Below, piece after piece: positions 1 through 8,674 of a stretch of DNA of 64,000 bases (its first letter is position 1; every line of letters starts with the position of its first letter). A program made the translations under genes and the position numbers. The stretch lies in NCBI GenBank assembly GCA_026702615.1, contig JAPPBY010000014.1, forward strand, positions 93,555 to 157,554, in the 5' to 3' direction. The stretch is from Chloroflexota bacterium. GTDB taxonomy: Bacteria; Chloroflexota; Dehalococcoidia; Tepidiformales; Tepidiformaceae. The notes under the pieces were generated by a model. The model saw only the letters and a list, made by a program, of their open reading frames with translations. It was not told where the DNA came from and ran no database searches.

Positions 1-44
1 GCGCGGTGAGCGCGCGGCGCGTCGAGTACGTGGCCCAAAGGTAA
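1..44 (+). CDS. possible 3' end of an upstream gene
   Basis: The frame that ends in TAA at 42-44 is open to the left edge and would encode a tail reading VSARRVEYVAQR. It stops 10 bases before the next gene. Fourteen codons are too few to identify a product, so this is only a possible gene end. Confidence 0.3.
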   Translation, partial: AVSARRVEYVAQR

Positions 45-54
45 GGAATTCTCG

Positions 55-606
55 ATGTTCGATTGGCCCGGCGGCTCCTGGCAGGACACCGTTCGGCTCG
101 TCCTCACGGTCCTCTCGATCTACGGCGCCGTCATCTGGGTCGCCCTCATCTTCTGGGTCTTCCGCGACATCCGGCAGCGCACCCGCGACCCCATCATGCA
201 GCTCATCTCGATCCTGCTCGTGCTTGCTTTCTTCCTGCCCGGACACTGGGTGTACCTCATCCTGCGCCCCCGCCAGACCCTCACCGAGCTCTACGAGCGC
301 TCCCTCGAGGAGGAGGCCATCCTCCAGGACCTCGACGACCAGAAGGCCTGCCCTGCCTGCCGCCGCCGCGTCCGCGATGACTACCTCGTCTGCCCGTTCT
401 GCCTGGTCGACCTCAAGGAACGCTGCGAAGCCTGCGACAAGCCCCTCGACTTCGGCTGGCTCGCGTGTCCCTACTGCGGCCACGAGAAGGCCCCCGCCGC
501 TGCCCCCGGTCCCGCCGCCAACCACATCGAAGAGGAACCCGGTCGCCGTCCCCTCGGCCGACTCGTCCGCCGCTCAACCTCGCTCGTCCGCCGCCGCGAC
601 GGCTAG
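55..606 (+). CDS. membrane-anchored double zinc-ribbon protein
   Basis: This 183-residue protein has two hydrophobic segments (about residues 12-36 and 46-68). A short acidic linker follows, then a pair of zinc ribbons: CPACRRR with CPFC at about 98-116, and CEACDKP with CPYCGHE at about 123-143. The tail is basic and low in complexity. The layout fits a membrane protein with a cytoplasmic zinc-binding head (double zinc-ribbon family). Its biochemical role is unknown. An AAGGTAAGGA-like ribosome site precedes the ATG. Its stop overlaps by three bases the stop of the convergent gene on the other strand. Confidence 0.7.
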   Translation: MFDWPGGSWQDTVRLVLTVLSIYGAVIWVALIFWVFRDIRQRTRDPIMQLISILLVLAFFLPGHWVYLILRPRQTLTELYERSLEEEAILQDLDDQKACPACRRRVRDDYLVCPFCLVDLKERCEACDKPLDFGWLACPYCGHEKAPAAAPGPAANHIEEEPGRRPLGRLVRRSTSLVRRRDG

Positions 607-1487
607 CCCAGCGCCGCCGCCACTCGCTCCGACAACCCCGCCGCCCCCAGCAACTCCGCCATCCGCTCCAGCTTTCGCTCCCCGTGGAAGCGCGTGCGAT
701 CAAAGATGCCTTCGAGCGCGATGACCGTGTTCTCCGTGTCCGTGCGCGAGAGCATGACGGGTACGCCCCGTGCGCTGGCGGCGTCGAACAGGTACTCACT
801 GGGACGCCGCCCCCCTGTGAGGATGAGACACGCGGGTTCCGTCGCGAGCGCCGCCAGGTGCTGGTCCGTCTTGTCGAACCGCACCACCACCGCTTTCGTC
901 TCGAAGCGCTCAAGGTACGGCTGACCCGAGTCCGACCCGATGGGCGCGATCACGAGGTGGTCACAGGTCGGGTCGAGCCCATCGCCCTCAACCAGCGTCT
1001 CCGCGCGCAGGGTCGCTTGCGCCTCCGACACGCTGAACCCGGCCAGCGTGCGGTCCTCCGCGACCGCGATCAGCGGCGCGCCTCCAACTTCGTCAGGCGC
1101 CTCCACCAGGGCCGAGGCGGCCACGTCGAGCGCGACGACAGCGGTTGGCGCGACTTCGGATACCCGCGCTTCGTCGGGAAGCCCGCGGGTCACGAGAATC
1201 GTGGCGTCCGATCGCTCGAGCGGCTCCTGGAGCTCCGCCACGACAATCTCGTCGCCGCTCGGCGGCGGGATCATGCTCGCCCCCACAGGCGTCGAGGCGC
1301 TTCCCGGTGCGAACTCGATGGTCGAGAACCAGTGCGCGTCCTCGGCGGCATTGCTTGCGTCGCCGGAGCCTTCGCCCCGCACCAGCCAGACCCGCTGGCC
1401 AGTGTAGGCGAGGTCGCGCGCTACCGCGGCGGCGACGCCGGTCTTGCCGGCGCCCGGTGTGTCGGAAATCACGCTGAGCAGGGGCAT
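603..1487 (-). CDS. P-loop/DRTGG-domain protein (Pta N-terminal-like)
   Basis: The 294-residue protein starts MPLLSVISDTPGAGKTG, a Walker A loop of the BioD/cobyrinate-synthase type. It continues into a DRTGG-like domain ending with ILTGGRRPSEYL and GVPVMLSRTDTENTV. This architecture is known from the N-terminal regulatory part of long phosphotransacetylases and from stand-alone paralogues; no phosphotransacetylase catalytic domain is present. A ligand-sensing or regulatory role is an inference. The reading frame is open upstream to 1652, but the ATG at 1487 puts the P-loop at the normal N-terminal position. It is divergent from the TPP enzyme. Confidence 0.7.
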   Translation of the reverse strand: MPLLSVISDTPGAGKTGVAAAVARDLAYTGQRVWLVRGEGSGDASNAAEDAHWFSTIEFAPGSASTPVGASMIPPPSGDEIVVAELQEPLERSDATILVTRGLPDEARVSEVAPTAVVALDVAASALVEAPDEVGGAPLIAVAEDRTLAGFSVSEAQATLRAETLVEGDGLDPTCDHLVIAPIGSDSGQPYLERFETKAVVVRFDKTDQHLAALATEPACLILTGGRRPSEYLFDAASARGVPVMLSRTDTENTVIALEGIFDRTRFHGERKLERMAELLGAAGLSERVAAALG

Positions 1488-1593
1488 CGCGCCGAATTGT
1501 GCGCGCCACCCGGCGCTTGCGGCAAGCGCGGCCGCCCGACCGGTAGACTGGCGCCGTCGCGAACACCCCGTCGCGGCATTCAAGGGGGATGCC

Positions 1594-3213
1594 ATGAAGG
1601 TCGCCGATGCCGTAGCCGAGATCCTGAAGCGCGAGGGCGTTGAGTTCCTCATCGCCTACCCTGTCAATCCCATCATCGAGGCGGCCGCCCGCGCCGACGT
1701 CCGCACGATCATCGTCCGCCAGGAACGCGTCGGCCTGCACATGGCCGACGCCTTCAGCCGCGTGAACTCGGGCGATCGCATCGGCGTCTTCGCCATGCAG
1801 CACGGCCCCGGCGCCGAGAACGCCTTCGGTGGCGTCGCCCAGGCCTACGGCGATTCCGTCCCCATCCTCGTGATGCCAGGCGGCTATGCCCGCCGCATCA
1901 CCAACACGGCCCCCAATTTCAATTCCTTCCTCAACTTCCAGCACGTCACCAAGTGGACCGAGCAGGTCACGCTCGGTTCGACCGTGCCCGACGTGATGCG
2001 CCGCGCCTTCACCCAGGTGCGCAACGGCCGCCCCCGCCCCGTCCTCATCGAGATTCCCGGTGACGTGTTCCAGGAGGACGTCGCCGACGACTTCGCCTAC
2101 GAGCCTGCTCCCGCCCTCCGCTCAGGCCCCGACCCCGAGGCCGTCAAGACTGTCGCCGAGGTGCTCCGCAACGCCGAGCGGCCCGTGATCTACGCCGGGC
2201 AGGGCGTGCACTACGCGAAGGCATGGGACGAGCTTCGTGAGCTCGCCGAGCGCCTCCAGATCCCCGTCACCACGAGCCTGCAGGGCAAGAGCGCCTTCCC
2301 CGAGAACCATCCCCTCTCCCTCGGCTCGGGAGGCCGCTCCATACCCCGCACCGTCCACGAGTTCCTCCAGGACGCCGACGTCATCTTCGGCATCGGCTGC
2401 AGCTTCGCGGCAACGGGGTTCGGGGTCGCGATGCCGAAGGGCAAGACGATCATTCACGCCACCCTCGATCCCGCCGACGTCAACAAGGATGTCGCCTCCG
2501 CCCACGCCCTCATCGGCGACGCCAAACTCACCCTCGACGCCCTCCTCTGCGAGCTCGACGGCGCAAGCGCGTCACGCGACGGCGTCACCGACCGAATCGC
2601 CACCATCAAGGCGGAGTGGCTGGAGCAGTGGAAGCCGAAGCTCACCGACGACTCCTCCCCTCTCTCTCCCTACCGCGTTATCTGGGACCTGCTGCATACC
2701 GTCGACGTCGACAACACGATCATCACGCACGACGCCGGCAGCCCCCGCGACCAGCTTTCCCCCTTCTGGGAGAGCCGCACGCCCCTCAGCTACATCGGCT
2801 GGGGCAAGACGACACAGCTCGGGACCGGACTCGGCTACGCCATGGGCGCAAAGCTCGCCCGGCCGGACCGCCTCTGCATCAACGTCTGGGGCGACGCCGC
2901 CATCGGCTTCACCGGCATGGACTTCGAAACGGCCGTGCGCGAGCGCATCCCCATCCTCTCCATCCTCCTCAACAACTTCTCCATGGCCATCGAGCTGCCC
3001 ATCATGCAGGCCGCCACCGAGAAGTACCGCAGCACCGATATCAGCGGGAACTACGCCGATATGGCCACGGCCTTCGGTGGCTACGGGGAGCGCGTCACCG
3101 ACGCCTCCGAGATCATCCCCGCCATCAAGCGCGGCATTGCCCAGACGGAGGCCGGCAACCCCGCCCTCCTGGAGTTCATCACCCAGAAAGAGATCGAGAT
3201 CTCGAAGTTCTAG
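1594..3213 (+). CDS. thiamine pyrophosphate-dependent enzyme (acetolactate synthase-like)
   Basis: The 539-residue protein has the three-domain plan of the acetolactate synthase/benzoylformate decarboxylase superfamily. The N-terminal pyrimidine-binding domain carries RQERVG with the cofactor-activating Glu, and the middle domain is Rossmann-like. The C-terminal PP domain has WGDAAIGF followed by LLNN, the GDG-x(n)-NN metal/diphosphate motif with GDA in place of GDG. The substrate cannot be read from sequence, and no ilvN-type small subunit is adjacent, so a true acetolactate synthase is not assured. The ATG at 1594 is preceded by AAGGGGG. A TAGACT hexamer at 1544-1549 may be its -10 box. The frame is open upstream, but those residues look non-coding. 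Confidence 0.8.
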   Translation: MKVADAVAEILKREGVEFLIAYPVNPIIEAAARADVRTIIVRQERVGLHMADAFSRVNSGDRIGVFAMQHGPGAENAFGGVAQAYGDSVPILVMPGGYARRITNTAPNFNSFLNFQHVTKWTEQVTLGSTVPDVMRRAFTQVRNGRPRPVLIEIPGDVFQEDVADDFAYEPAPALRSGPDPEAVKTVAEVLRNAERPVIYAGQGVHYAKAWDELRELAERLQIPVTTSLQGKSAFPENHPLSLGSGGRSIPRTVHEFLQDADVIFGIGCSFAATGFGVAMPKGKTIIHATLDPADVNKDVASAHALIGDAKLTLDALLCELDGASASRDGVTDRIATIKAEWLEQWKPKLTDDSSPLSPYRVIWDLLHTVDVDNTIITHDAGSPRDQLSPFWESRTPLSYIGWGKTTQLGTGLGYAMGAKLARPDRLCINVWGDAAIGFTGMDFETAVRERIPILSILLNNFSMAIELPIMQAATEKYRSTDISGNYADMATAFGGYGERVTDASEIIPAIKRGIAQTEAGNPALLEFITQKEIEISKF

Positions 3214-3237
3214 GGCAGGGACAGAGCTGCGGGGCTG

Positions 3238-3471
3238 CTACGTCACCAGGGCCGCGACTGCGACCGCGATGGTCGCAACCCCGACGTTGAGGGCCGCCAC
3301 GAAGCTGATGATTCTGAGCTGCGACTTGGCCAGCTCGGTCTGAAGGATGTCTTGCGTGACGAAAGGGCTCAGGATCTCTACGACCGCATTTGCGGCCGGT
3401 TCATCCATGCCGCCCTCGCGCAGCCTGTGATACGCCTCGCGCGAATCGAAGGTCGAAGCCGCCACGCTCAT
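3238..3471 (-). CDS. small coiled-coil membrane protein (DUF1640/CCDC90-like)
   Basis: This 77-residue protein has an N-terminal helical part (DSREAYHRLREGGM) and a middle segment resembling the coiled-coil DUF1640 proteins. It ends in one hydrophobic helix (about residues 52-75). It is probably a tail-anchored membrane protein of unknown role. The GGGAGG ribosome site touches the ATG at 3471 with no spacer. A GTG two codons later (3465) has a six-base spacer and may be the real start. Confidence 0.55.
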   Translation of the reverse strand: MSVAASTFDSREAYHRLREGGMDEPAANAVVEILSPFVTQDILQTELAKSQLRIISFVAALNVGVATIAVAVAALVT

Positions 3472-3530
3472 CCTCCCGGCACAGTTATGCTACAGGACAA
3501 GCATGGCCATGACAATCCTTGCATCTCTGT

Positions 3531-4007
3531 TCAGGGCGCTCCGCCATCCGTCCGCAAGTCACGTACCACCGCGATCTCCCGGCAGTCGGTGAAGAACGGG
3601 CAGCGCACGCACTCGTTCCAGACCTTCTGCGGAAAGTCCATCACGTTCGCCAGCACGAACCCCTGCCGCTCGAAGAAGCCGGGCTGGTAGGTGAGCGCGA
3701 ACACGCGCTCGATGCCCATCTCCCGGCCCTCTTCGACGCACTCCTCCACGATCATCGCGCCAACGCCCTTGCCGTGCTGGTCCTCGCGCACAGCGAGCGA
3801 ACGAATCTCCGCCAGGTCGCTCCCCATGATGTGAAGCGAGCCGCACCCCACCACCTCGTCCCCCTCGCGGGCGACCTTGAAGTCGCGGATGGCCTCGTGA
3901 ATTTCGCCGAGCGGGCGTTCGAGCATCTCGCCACGCTGCGCCCAGTCATCGATCAACGCATGGATGGCATCGGCATCGCTCAGGCGGGCCGGTTCGACAC
4001 AGACCAT
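3531..4007 (-). CDS. GNAT N-acetyltransferase, ArgA-type
   Basis: The 158 residues form one GNAT domain: LSDADAIHALIDDW at the start, EIRSLAVREDQHGKGVGAMI as the acetyl-CoA-binding motif A, and a C-terminal WNECVRCPFFTDC segment. That ending with two close cysteines is typical of the short ArgA-like acetyltransferases annotated as amino-acid (glutamate) N-acetyltransferases. A role in acetylating glutamate for arginine synthesis is plausible, but no arg genes are nearby. A start at 4007 agrees with the usual beginning of the fold. Confidence 0.75.
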   Translation of the reverse strand: MVCVEPARLSDADAIHALIDDWAQRGEMLERPLGEIHEAIRDFKVAREGDEVVGCGSLHIMGSDLAEIRSLAVREDQHGKGVGAMIVEECVEEGREMGIERVFALTYQPGFFERQGFVLANVMDFPQKVWNECVRCPFFTDCREIAVVRDLRTDGGAP

Positions 4008-4236
4008 TGGAAAACCTCCAGGTACGCGGGACGGAACGGCTAACGAGGCTCAGGCCCTTGGCCCGGCCCCGGCTCCGCCACGCGCCAGGGCGGCTTGAAC
4101 GCCGCCCTGAGGGGCTCCTTCGGATACTGGTCGCTGCAGCATCGTAGGGTGAGTGTAGGCCCCAATGGGGCTTACACGCTCGCCCTCCGTGCTGGTGTAG
4201 GCTCCCGCTGAGCCGACTGGGCCCGGGGAGGAACGC

Positions 4237-5154
4237 ATGCGCGTCTCGATCATCGGTCAGGCCGCCTTCGGGGAAGCTGTGCTGAAGCGCCTGATCGAGG
4301 ACGGCGTGGAGATCGTTGCCGCCTCTGCTCCCGAACCGCGCGAGGGTGCCCGCCCCGACCCCCTCTGGGTCGCCGCCGAGGAAGCCGGCCTTGCCCCCCT
4401 TGATACCGCCGCTCTCAAGGGCGAGGAGGGCCTTGCCGCCTGGCGGGCCGCCGGCGCCGAGCTCGGCGTGATGGCCTTCGTCACCGAGCTGCTGCCCGAG
4501 GAAGCCCTCACCGCCCCGGAACACGGCACGATCCAGTACCACCCCAGCCTCCTGCCCCTCCACCGCGGGTCTTCCGCCATGAACTGGCCCATAATCTTCG
4601 GCCGGACCGAGACCGGCCTCAGCATCTTCTGGCCCGACAAGGGCATGGATACGGGCCCCGTCCTCCTCCAGAAGACCTGCGAGATCGGCCCCGACGATAC
4701 CCTCGGCTCGCTGTACTTCGAGCGGCTCTTCCCCATGGGCGTCGACGCCATGGCCGAGGCCGTCGCCCTCGTCGACTCCGGCGAGGCGCCCCGCATCGAG
4801 CAGGACCACGCCCTCTCGACCTACGAGCCCCCCTGTGACGGGGAGCACGCCCGTATTCCCTGGCACCTCCCCGCCCAGCAGGTTTACGACCTCATCCGTG
4901 GCTGCAATCCGCAGCCCGGCGCCTGGACAACCCGCCGCGGTGAGCGGCTCGGCGTCTTCGATTGCCGCCTCTCCTTGCGCGACGAGCCCGGCATGCCCGG
5001 CGCCGTCCTCCGCATCGAGGAGGACGGCATCGACCTGCGCCTCAACGGAGGAGTCCTGCACGTCAAGCGCGTGCAGCCCCAGGGCGCCCGCAAGGTGAAC
5101 GCGGGCGAGTGGGCCGCCGAGGTCGGGCTGAAGGTGGGCGCCCGCTTCCGCTAG
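4237..5154 (+). CDS. formyltransferase-family protein, 10-formyl-THF hydrolase-like
   Basis: The 305-residue protein has a formyltransferase N-domain and a C-terminal Fmt-type domain. The core reads YHPSLLPLHRGSSAMNW and ETGLSIFWPDKGMDTGPVLL, with catalytic His and Asp conserved. The Asn of true Fmt (N-x-H) is replaced by Tyr, as in the hydrolase domain of 10-formyltetrahydrofolate dehydrogenase, and the spacing and flanking residues match that domain better than methionyl-tRNA formyltransferase. The likely activity is hydrolysis of, or formyl transfer from, 10-formyl-THF; the acceptor is unknown. A strong GGGGAGGA site precedes the ATG. A possible TAGGCT -10 lies about 40 bases upstream. Confidence 0.7.
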   Translation: MRVSIIGQAAFGEAVLKRLIEDGVEIVAASAPEPREGARPDPLWVAAEEAGLAPLDTAALKGEEGLAAWRAAGAELGVMAFVTELLPEEALTAPEHGTIQYHPSLLPLHRGSSAMNWPIIFGRTETGLSIFWPDKGMDTGPVLLQKTCEIGPDDTLGSLYFERLFPMGVDAMAEAVALVDSGEAPRIEQDHALSTYEPPCDGEHARIPWHLPAQQVYDLIRGCNPQPGAWTTRRGERLGVFDCRLSLRDEPGMPGAVLRIEEDGIDLRLNGGVLHVKRVQPQGARKVNAGEWAAEVGLKVGARFR

Positions 5155-5166
5155 GGCCTCTCGCCC

Positions 5167-8100
5167 CTACTGCTCCTCGGGCTCGTCCGGCTCTTCTGGC
5201 TCGTCCGGCTCACGCGGCTCCGGCGGTCCCTCGTCAAACGGGATGCTCGGCGATGTCGGGCTTGAGATCAGCGTCCTCAGGGGCGGCGTCGGCGGTCCGT
5301 CGTTCACGTTCACCTGGATCGTGGAACGCAGCGGCGCCAGCAGCCCCTGCCGAGCAGTGAGCCGCAACGTGTAGACCCGCGGTGCGAACTCCTCCAGCTC
5401 GATGATGCCCAGCAGCTCGCTCAACACGTTCTCCTCGCCCGAGGCGAGCACCACCCAGTCGTCCTCCCCGGGATTGGCCCCGGGACCGATCTCCAGCAGC
5501 CACTCGCTCAGGCGTCCAACATTCACGCTGCCCAGCACCTGCGTCCCCCGCCCAACGTCATCGCTGGGGAGCGGCCAGGCGATCTCGACGGCGCGCAATC
5601 CCGTGCTCTCCTCCTCCGGCATCAGGGGAATGAACACGTCCAGTTCTTCGGGGGGCTCCTCCACCAGCTTGATCGCGAGTTCTGGCTCCCAGCCCGGGAG
5701 CTTCACGAACTGCTGGACCTCGCGGTAGCGCAGCGGGGTCTTGCTCGAGGCGAGGAGCCCGTTGCGCGTGTCGATCACCGCCGGCACGCACGGCTCCTCG
5801 TATTCGACGTCCGTGCGCACCCACGCCTCCACCACCTGGTCGCAGCCTCCGTCAAGAATGCGGTCGGTCGCCGGCGTGACGAAGTCCTGAAGCTCGACGT
5901 TATCGGGCTGCAGCTCCTCGAAGTCGGCAATCGCCTCGATGCGGTCCTCCGCCAGCAGGTAGCTGTGGTAGTCCCCCATCCAGTTCTTGAACAGCCACAG
6001 CGTCGTCCGGGCCGAGGCGTATTCGCCGCTCCGCCCGTCGATCACGAGCTCGTTCGTGGCATTGCCGACCCACACCGCCGTGGCGGCGTGTCGCGAGTAG
6101 CCGTTCATCCACGTTTCCAGCGTGTCGTCGGCGTCCAGCGGCCCCTGCTGCGTCCCGGTCTTGATCCCGGCCGGAAGCTTCTCGCCGTTCACGAACGTAT
6201 CGAGCCGGATGTCCTCGTTGCTCTCTCCGCAGCTCCAGATGACGAAACGGGCCGTGCAGTCAGACATGACGCTGTGCAGCAGCCAGACGCTCCCCGCATC
6301 GACCGTGCGAATCCGCTGCGGCCCCTGGTGCTGGAAGATGACGCGGTTGTTGATGTCGCGCACCTCCAGCACCACCACCGGGTCGAGCGGCCGCGTCCCC
6401 GGCAGCCGCAGGTGCCCGCGCTGGAAGTCGAGCTTCTGCTGGAGCGCGTTCTCGTAGTCGACGCCCTCGTCGAAGGCGGTGTTGTTGAGTGTGTCGGGCG
6501 CGACCGTCGTGGCGTGGTGGGGCACCCCCACCATCACCCCCATGTTGGCGATCGTCGCGTTCATGTAGGCCATGTCGACGGCGCGGATGTTGGCGCCACC
6601 GGTCGCGATCGAGGCGCCGTAGTAGATGTCGAGGTGCGAGACGAAAGTCGGGTCGAACTGCTGATCGATCGTGGTGATCCCCAGCAGCTTCGCCATCGTG
6701 ATCACGTTCTCGATGCCCGCCTCCTGCGCCGCCCGGTAGGCGGCCACGTTCTGCGAGCCACCCAGTGCCGCCCGCGCCGAGATCAGCCCCTCCGTGCGAG
6801 GCTCCGTGCGCGGATTGATGATCTCGACCTCCTCGCCCTCAAGCTCCAGCGGATTGGTATCCCAGAGGATGCTCATGGGCGCCTTCTGCGCGTACTCGAA
6901 CCAGGCCAGGTACACCGCCGGCTTAAACGCCGACCCCGGCTGGTTGATCTCCACGAGCTGATCGACGTTGCCCGCCACCCTTGGGTCCGCTGTGACCGCT
7001 GGGTCGCGGTTGGGCGCGTAGACCAGCAGCTCACCCGTCTCCGGATCAATGGTCACGACTGCCGCGTTGTGGCACTCGCAGCCCGCCTCCAGCCCCCGCA
7101 CGATGGCCTCTCGCGCCATCGCCAGCGCATCCTGGGTTGCCGTCCAGTCGAGCGTCGTCCGAACCGTCCAGCCGGCGCTGTGCACGCTCGTGAGGCAGTC
7201 GTCGACGTTCTCCAGCCTGGGCAGGAGCCCCGCCTCGCACATGCGTACCAGCCGCGGCTCCACCTGGTTATCGATGAATGCGGACGCGTCCTGCGCCGCG
7301 GTTGTCGCGGCGGGATACACGTACAGCGTCTCCGCCTTCGCGTCCGAAGCCTCCGAGAACGTGATCCAGCCATGGGTCACCATCAGGTCGATGACGTCCT
7401 CCTGGCGGACCTTCGCCGGGCCGCCCACCGTCATCCGCCCGAGCGAGTCGAGCACGCAGTTGTCCTCGTCGTCCCGCAGACAGTTCAACCGCGGGTGGTA
7501 CAGCGTCGGGAACTGCGGGATGCCCGCCAGCATCGCCGACTCCGCCAGGGTCAGGTCGGCCGCATCCTTGCGGAAGTACCCCTGCGCCGCCGCCTGCACC
7601 CCGACGTAGCGGTCCGCATACGAGATCTGGTTCAGGTACCAGGTGAGGATCTGCACCTTCGTGTAGTCCTGCTCCAGCTCGATCGCATAGGCGATCTCGC
7701 GCAGCTTCCGATCGACCGTGCGTTCGGCCACACAGGGGTCATCGGGATCGGTGAAGCTTCCGCAGATGTAGACGTTCTTGATCAGCTGCTGCGTGATCGA
7801 GGAACCGCCCGTCCCTGTGCCGATGCCGCCGCCCACATAGTTTTCCCAGGCGGCGCGGGCGAGACCCCGGTAGTTCACCCCCGGATGCGTCCAGAAGGCG
7901 TTGTCCTCCGTCGAGACGGTGGCGTCGATCATGCTCTGCGAGATGTCTTCCAGCCCCACGGGGTGGAGGAGCTGTTGGGCGGGGTTGGTCAGCACCCCCA
8001 ACTCGATCTCGCCCGTGCGGTCGAAGATGCGCGTGATCCCCACCTGCCGCTCGATCAACAGGTCCTCGATCGGCACGTAGTCTCGCGCGTAGTGCTGGTA

Positions 8101-8253
8101 GACCGCGAAGACGCTGCCCGCTCCCGCCGCCAGCGTGGCCGAACCAATAAACCCCACCACCAGCACGAGGATTGCCCAGATTGGGAGCCCGCCCCGCTTC
8201 TGCTGGGCTCGGCGCGCTCGCAGCCGGCGGCGGATGACGACGCGGCTAGACAT
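5167..8253 (-). CDS. bifunctional penicillin-binding protein 1A (transglycosylase/transpeptidase)
   Basis: The 1028-residue class A PBP builds peptidoglycan outside the membrane. A short basic cytoplasmic tail and one transmembrane helix (about residues 23-52) are followed by the GT51 transglycosylase. That domain has STEDNAFWTHPGV (catalytic Glu near 116) and GGSSITQQLIKN. The transpeptidase has SAFK (nucleophile Ser near 441), SQN (near 500) and KTGT (near 698). A long C-terminal extension of about 150 residues carries a beta-rich region and ends in an acidic Pro/Glu tail; its role is unknown. The ATG at 8253 is preferred over an upstream TTG at 8283, although neither has a clear ribosome site. 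It is divergent from gatC. Confidence 0.9.
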   Translation of the reverse strand: MSSRVVIRRRLRARRAQQKRGGLPIWAILVLVVGFIGSATLAAGAGSVFAVYQHYARDYVPIEDLLIERQVGITRIFDRTGEIELGVLTNPAQQLLHPVGLEDISQSMIDATVSTEDNAFWTHPGVNYRGLARAAWENYVGGGIGTGTGGSSITQQLIKNVYICGSFTDPDDPCVAERTVDRKLREIAYAIELEQDYTKVQILTWYLNQISYADRYVGVQAAAQGYFRKDAADLTLAESAMLAGIPQFPTLYHPRLNCLRDDEDNCVLDSLGRMTVGGPAKVRQEDVIDLMVTHGWITFSEASDAKAETLYVYPAATTAAQDASAFIDNQVEPRLVRMCEAGLLPRLENVDDCLTSVHSAGWTVRTTLDWTATQDALAMAREAIVRGLEAGCECHNAAVVTIDPETGELLVYAPNRDPAVTADPRVAGNVDQLVEINQPGSAFKPAVYLAWFEYAQKAPMSILWDTNPLELEGEEVEIINPRTEPRTEGLISARAALGGSQNVAAYRAAQEAGIENVITMAKLLGITTIDQQFDPTFVSHLDIYYGASIATGGANIRAVDMAYMNATIANMGVMVGVPHHATTVAPDTLNNTAFDEGVDYENALQQKLDFQRGHLRLPGTRPLDPVVVLEVRDINNRVIFQHQGPQRIRTVDAGSVWLLHSVMSDCTARFVIWSCGESNEDIRLDTFVNGEKLPAGIKTGTQQGPLDADDTLETWMNGYSRHAATAVWVGNATNELVIDGRSGEYASARTTLWLFKNWMGDYHSYLLAEDRIEAIADFEELQPDNVELQDFVTPATDRILDGGCDQVVEAWVRTDVEYEEPCVPAVIDTRNGLLASSKTPLRYREVQQFVKLPGWEPELAIKLVEEPPEELDVFIPLMPEEESTGLRAVEIAWPLPSDDVGRGTQVLGSVNVGRLSEWLLEIGPGANPGEDDWVVLASGEENVLSELLGIIELEEFAPRVYTLRLTARQGLLAPLRSTIQVNVNDGPPTPPLRTLISSPTSPSIPFDEGPPEPREPDEPEEPDEPEEQ

Positions 8254-8374
8254 CGTCGGAAGCGCAGTCGGCCGGGGCAACAAGCGGGATCAAGAGCGAG
8301 GGATGGGCGGGGTGCCGCATCACCTTCGAGCCTAGCAAAACGGCCCCTTGCAGGCACGTCCGGGAGACCGTGTG

Positions 8375-8380
8375 TACGAT
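8375..8380 (+). promoter_or_regulatory. -10 box of gatC (leaderless start)
   Basis: TACGAT ends six bases before the gatC ATG at 8387, and no Shine-Dalgarno lies between. The transcript would begin at or next to the start codon. A TTGCAG at 8348-8353 is 21 bases upstream, too far for a canonical -35. Confidence 0.45.
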
Positions 8381-8386
8381 CGCGCT

Positions 8387-8674
8387 ATGCCCATCTCCCG
8401 CGACCAGGTGCTCCACATCGGCCGCCTTGCCCGCCTCGGCCTGAGCGACGCTGAGATCGATCGCCTTACCGTCCAGCTCTCCGACATCCTCGAACACTTC
8501 GAGGCGCTGGCGGCCGTCGATACCGGCGATGTCGAGCCGACCGCCCACCCTCTGCCCCTCCAGAACGTCATGCGCACCGACTCTGTCGCGCCTTCCCTCG
8601 CACGCGACGATGCGCTCAGCAACGCGCCCGAGGTCGAAGACGGCCTGATTCGCGTGCGCGCCGTCCTCGAATGA
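8387..8674 (+). CDS. gatC: aspartyl/glutamyl-tRNA amidotransferase subunit C
   Basis: The 95-residue protein matches the GatC family: ISRDQVLHIGRLARLGLSD at the N-terminus and a C-terminal RTDSVAPSL with a downstream NAPEVEDGLIRV. GatC stabilises the GatAB complex, which converts Glu-tRNA(Gln) or Asp-tRNA(Asn) to the amidated forms. The stop overlaps the gatA start by four bases (ATGA), so the two are co-translated. gatB is not in this window. Confidence 0.93.
   Translation: MPISRDQVLHIGRLARLGLSDAEIDRLTVQLSDILEHFEALAAVDTGDVEPTAHPLPLQNVMRTDSVAPSLARDDALSNAPEVEDGLIRVRAVLE

Noticed and set aside
4008..4236. Possible small gene or RNA in the gap before the formyltransferase gene
   Set aside because: Only a weak TAGGCT hexamer and the ribosome site for the next gene are visible. 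Short frames here have no ribosome site or protein-like composition.
5965..8454. Long open frame of 829 codons antisense to the penicillin-binding protein
   Set aside because: High-GC codon bias leaves antisense frames open. The translation is Arg/His/Pro-rich without any domain, and the minus strand shows full PBP motifs.
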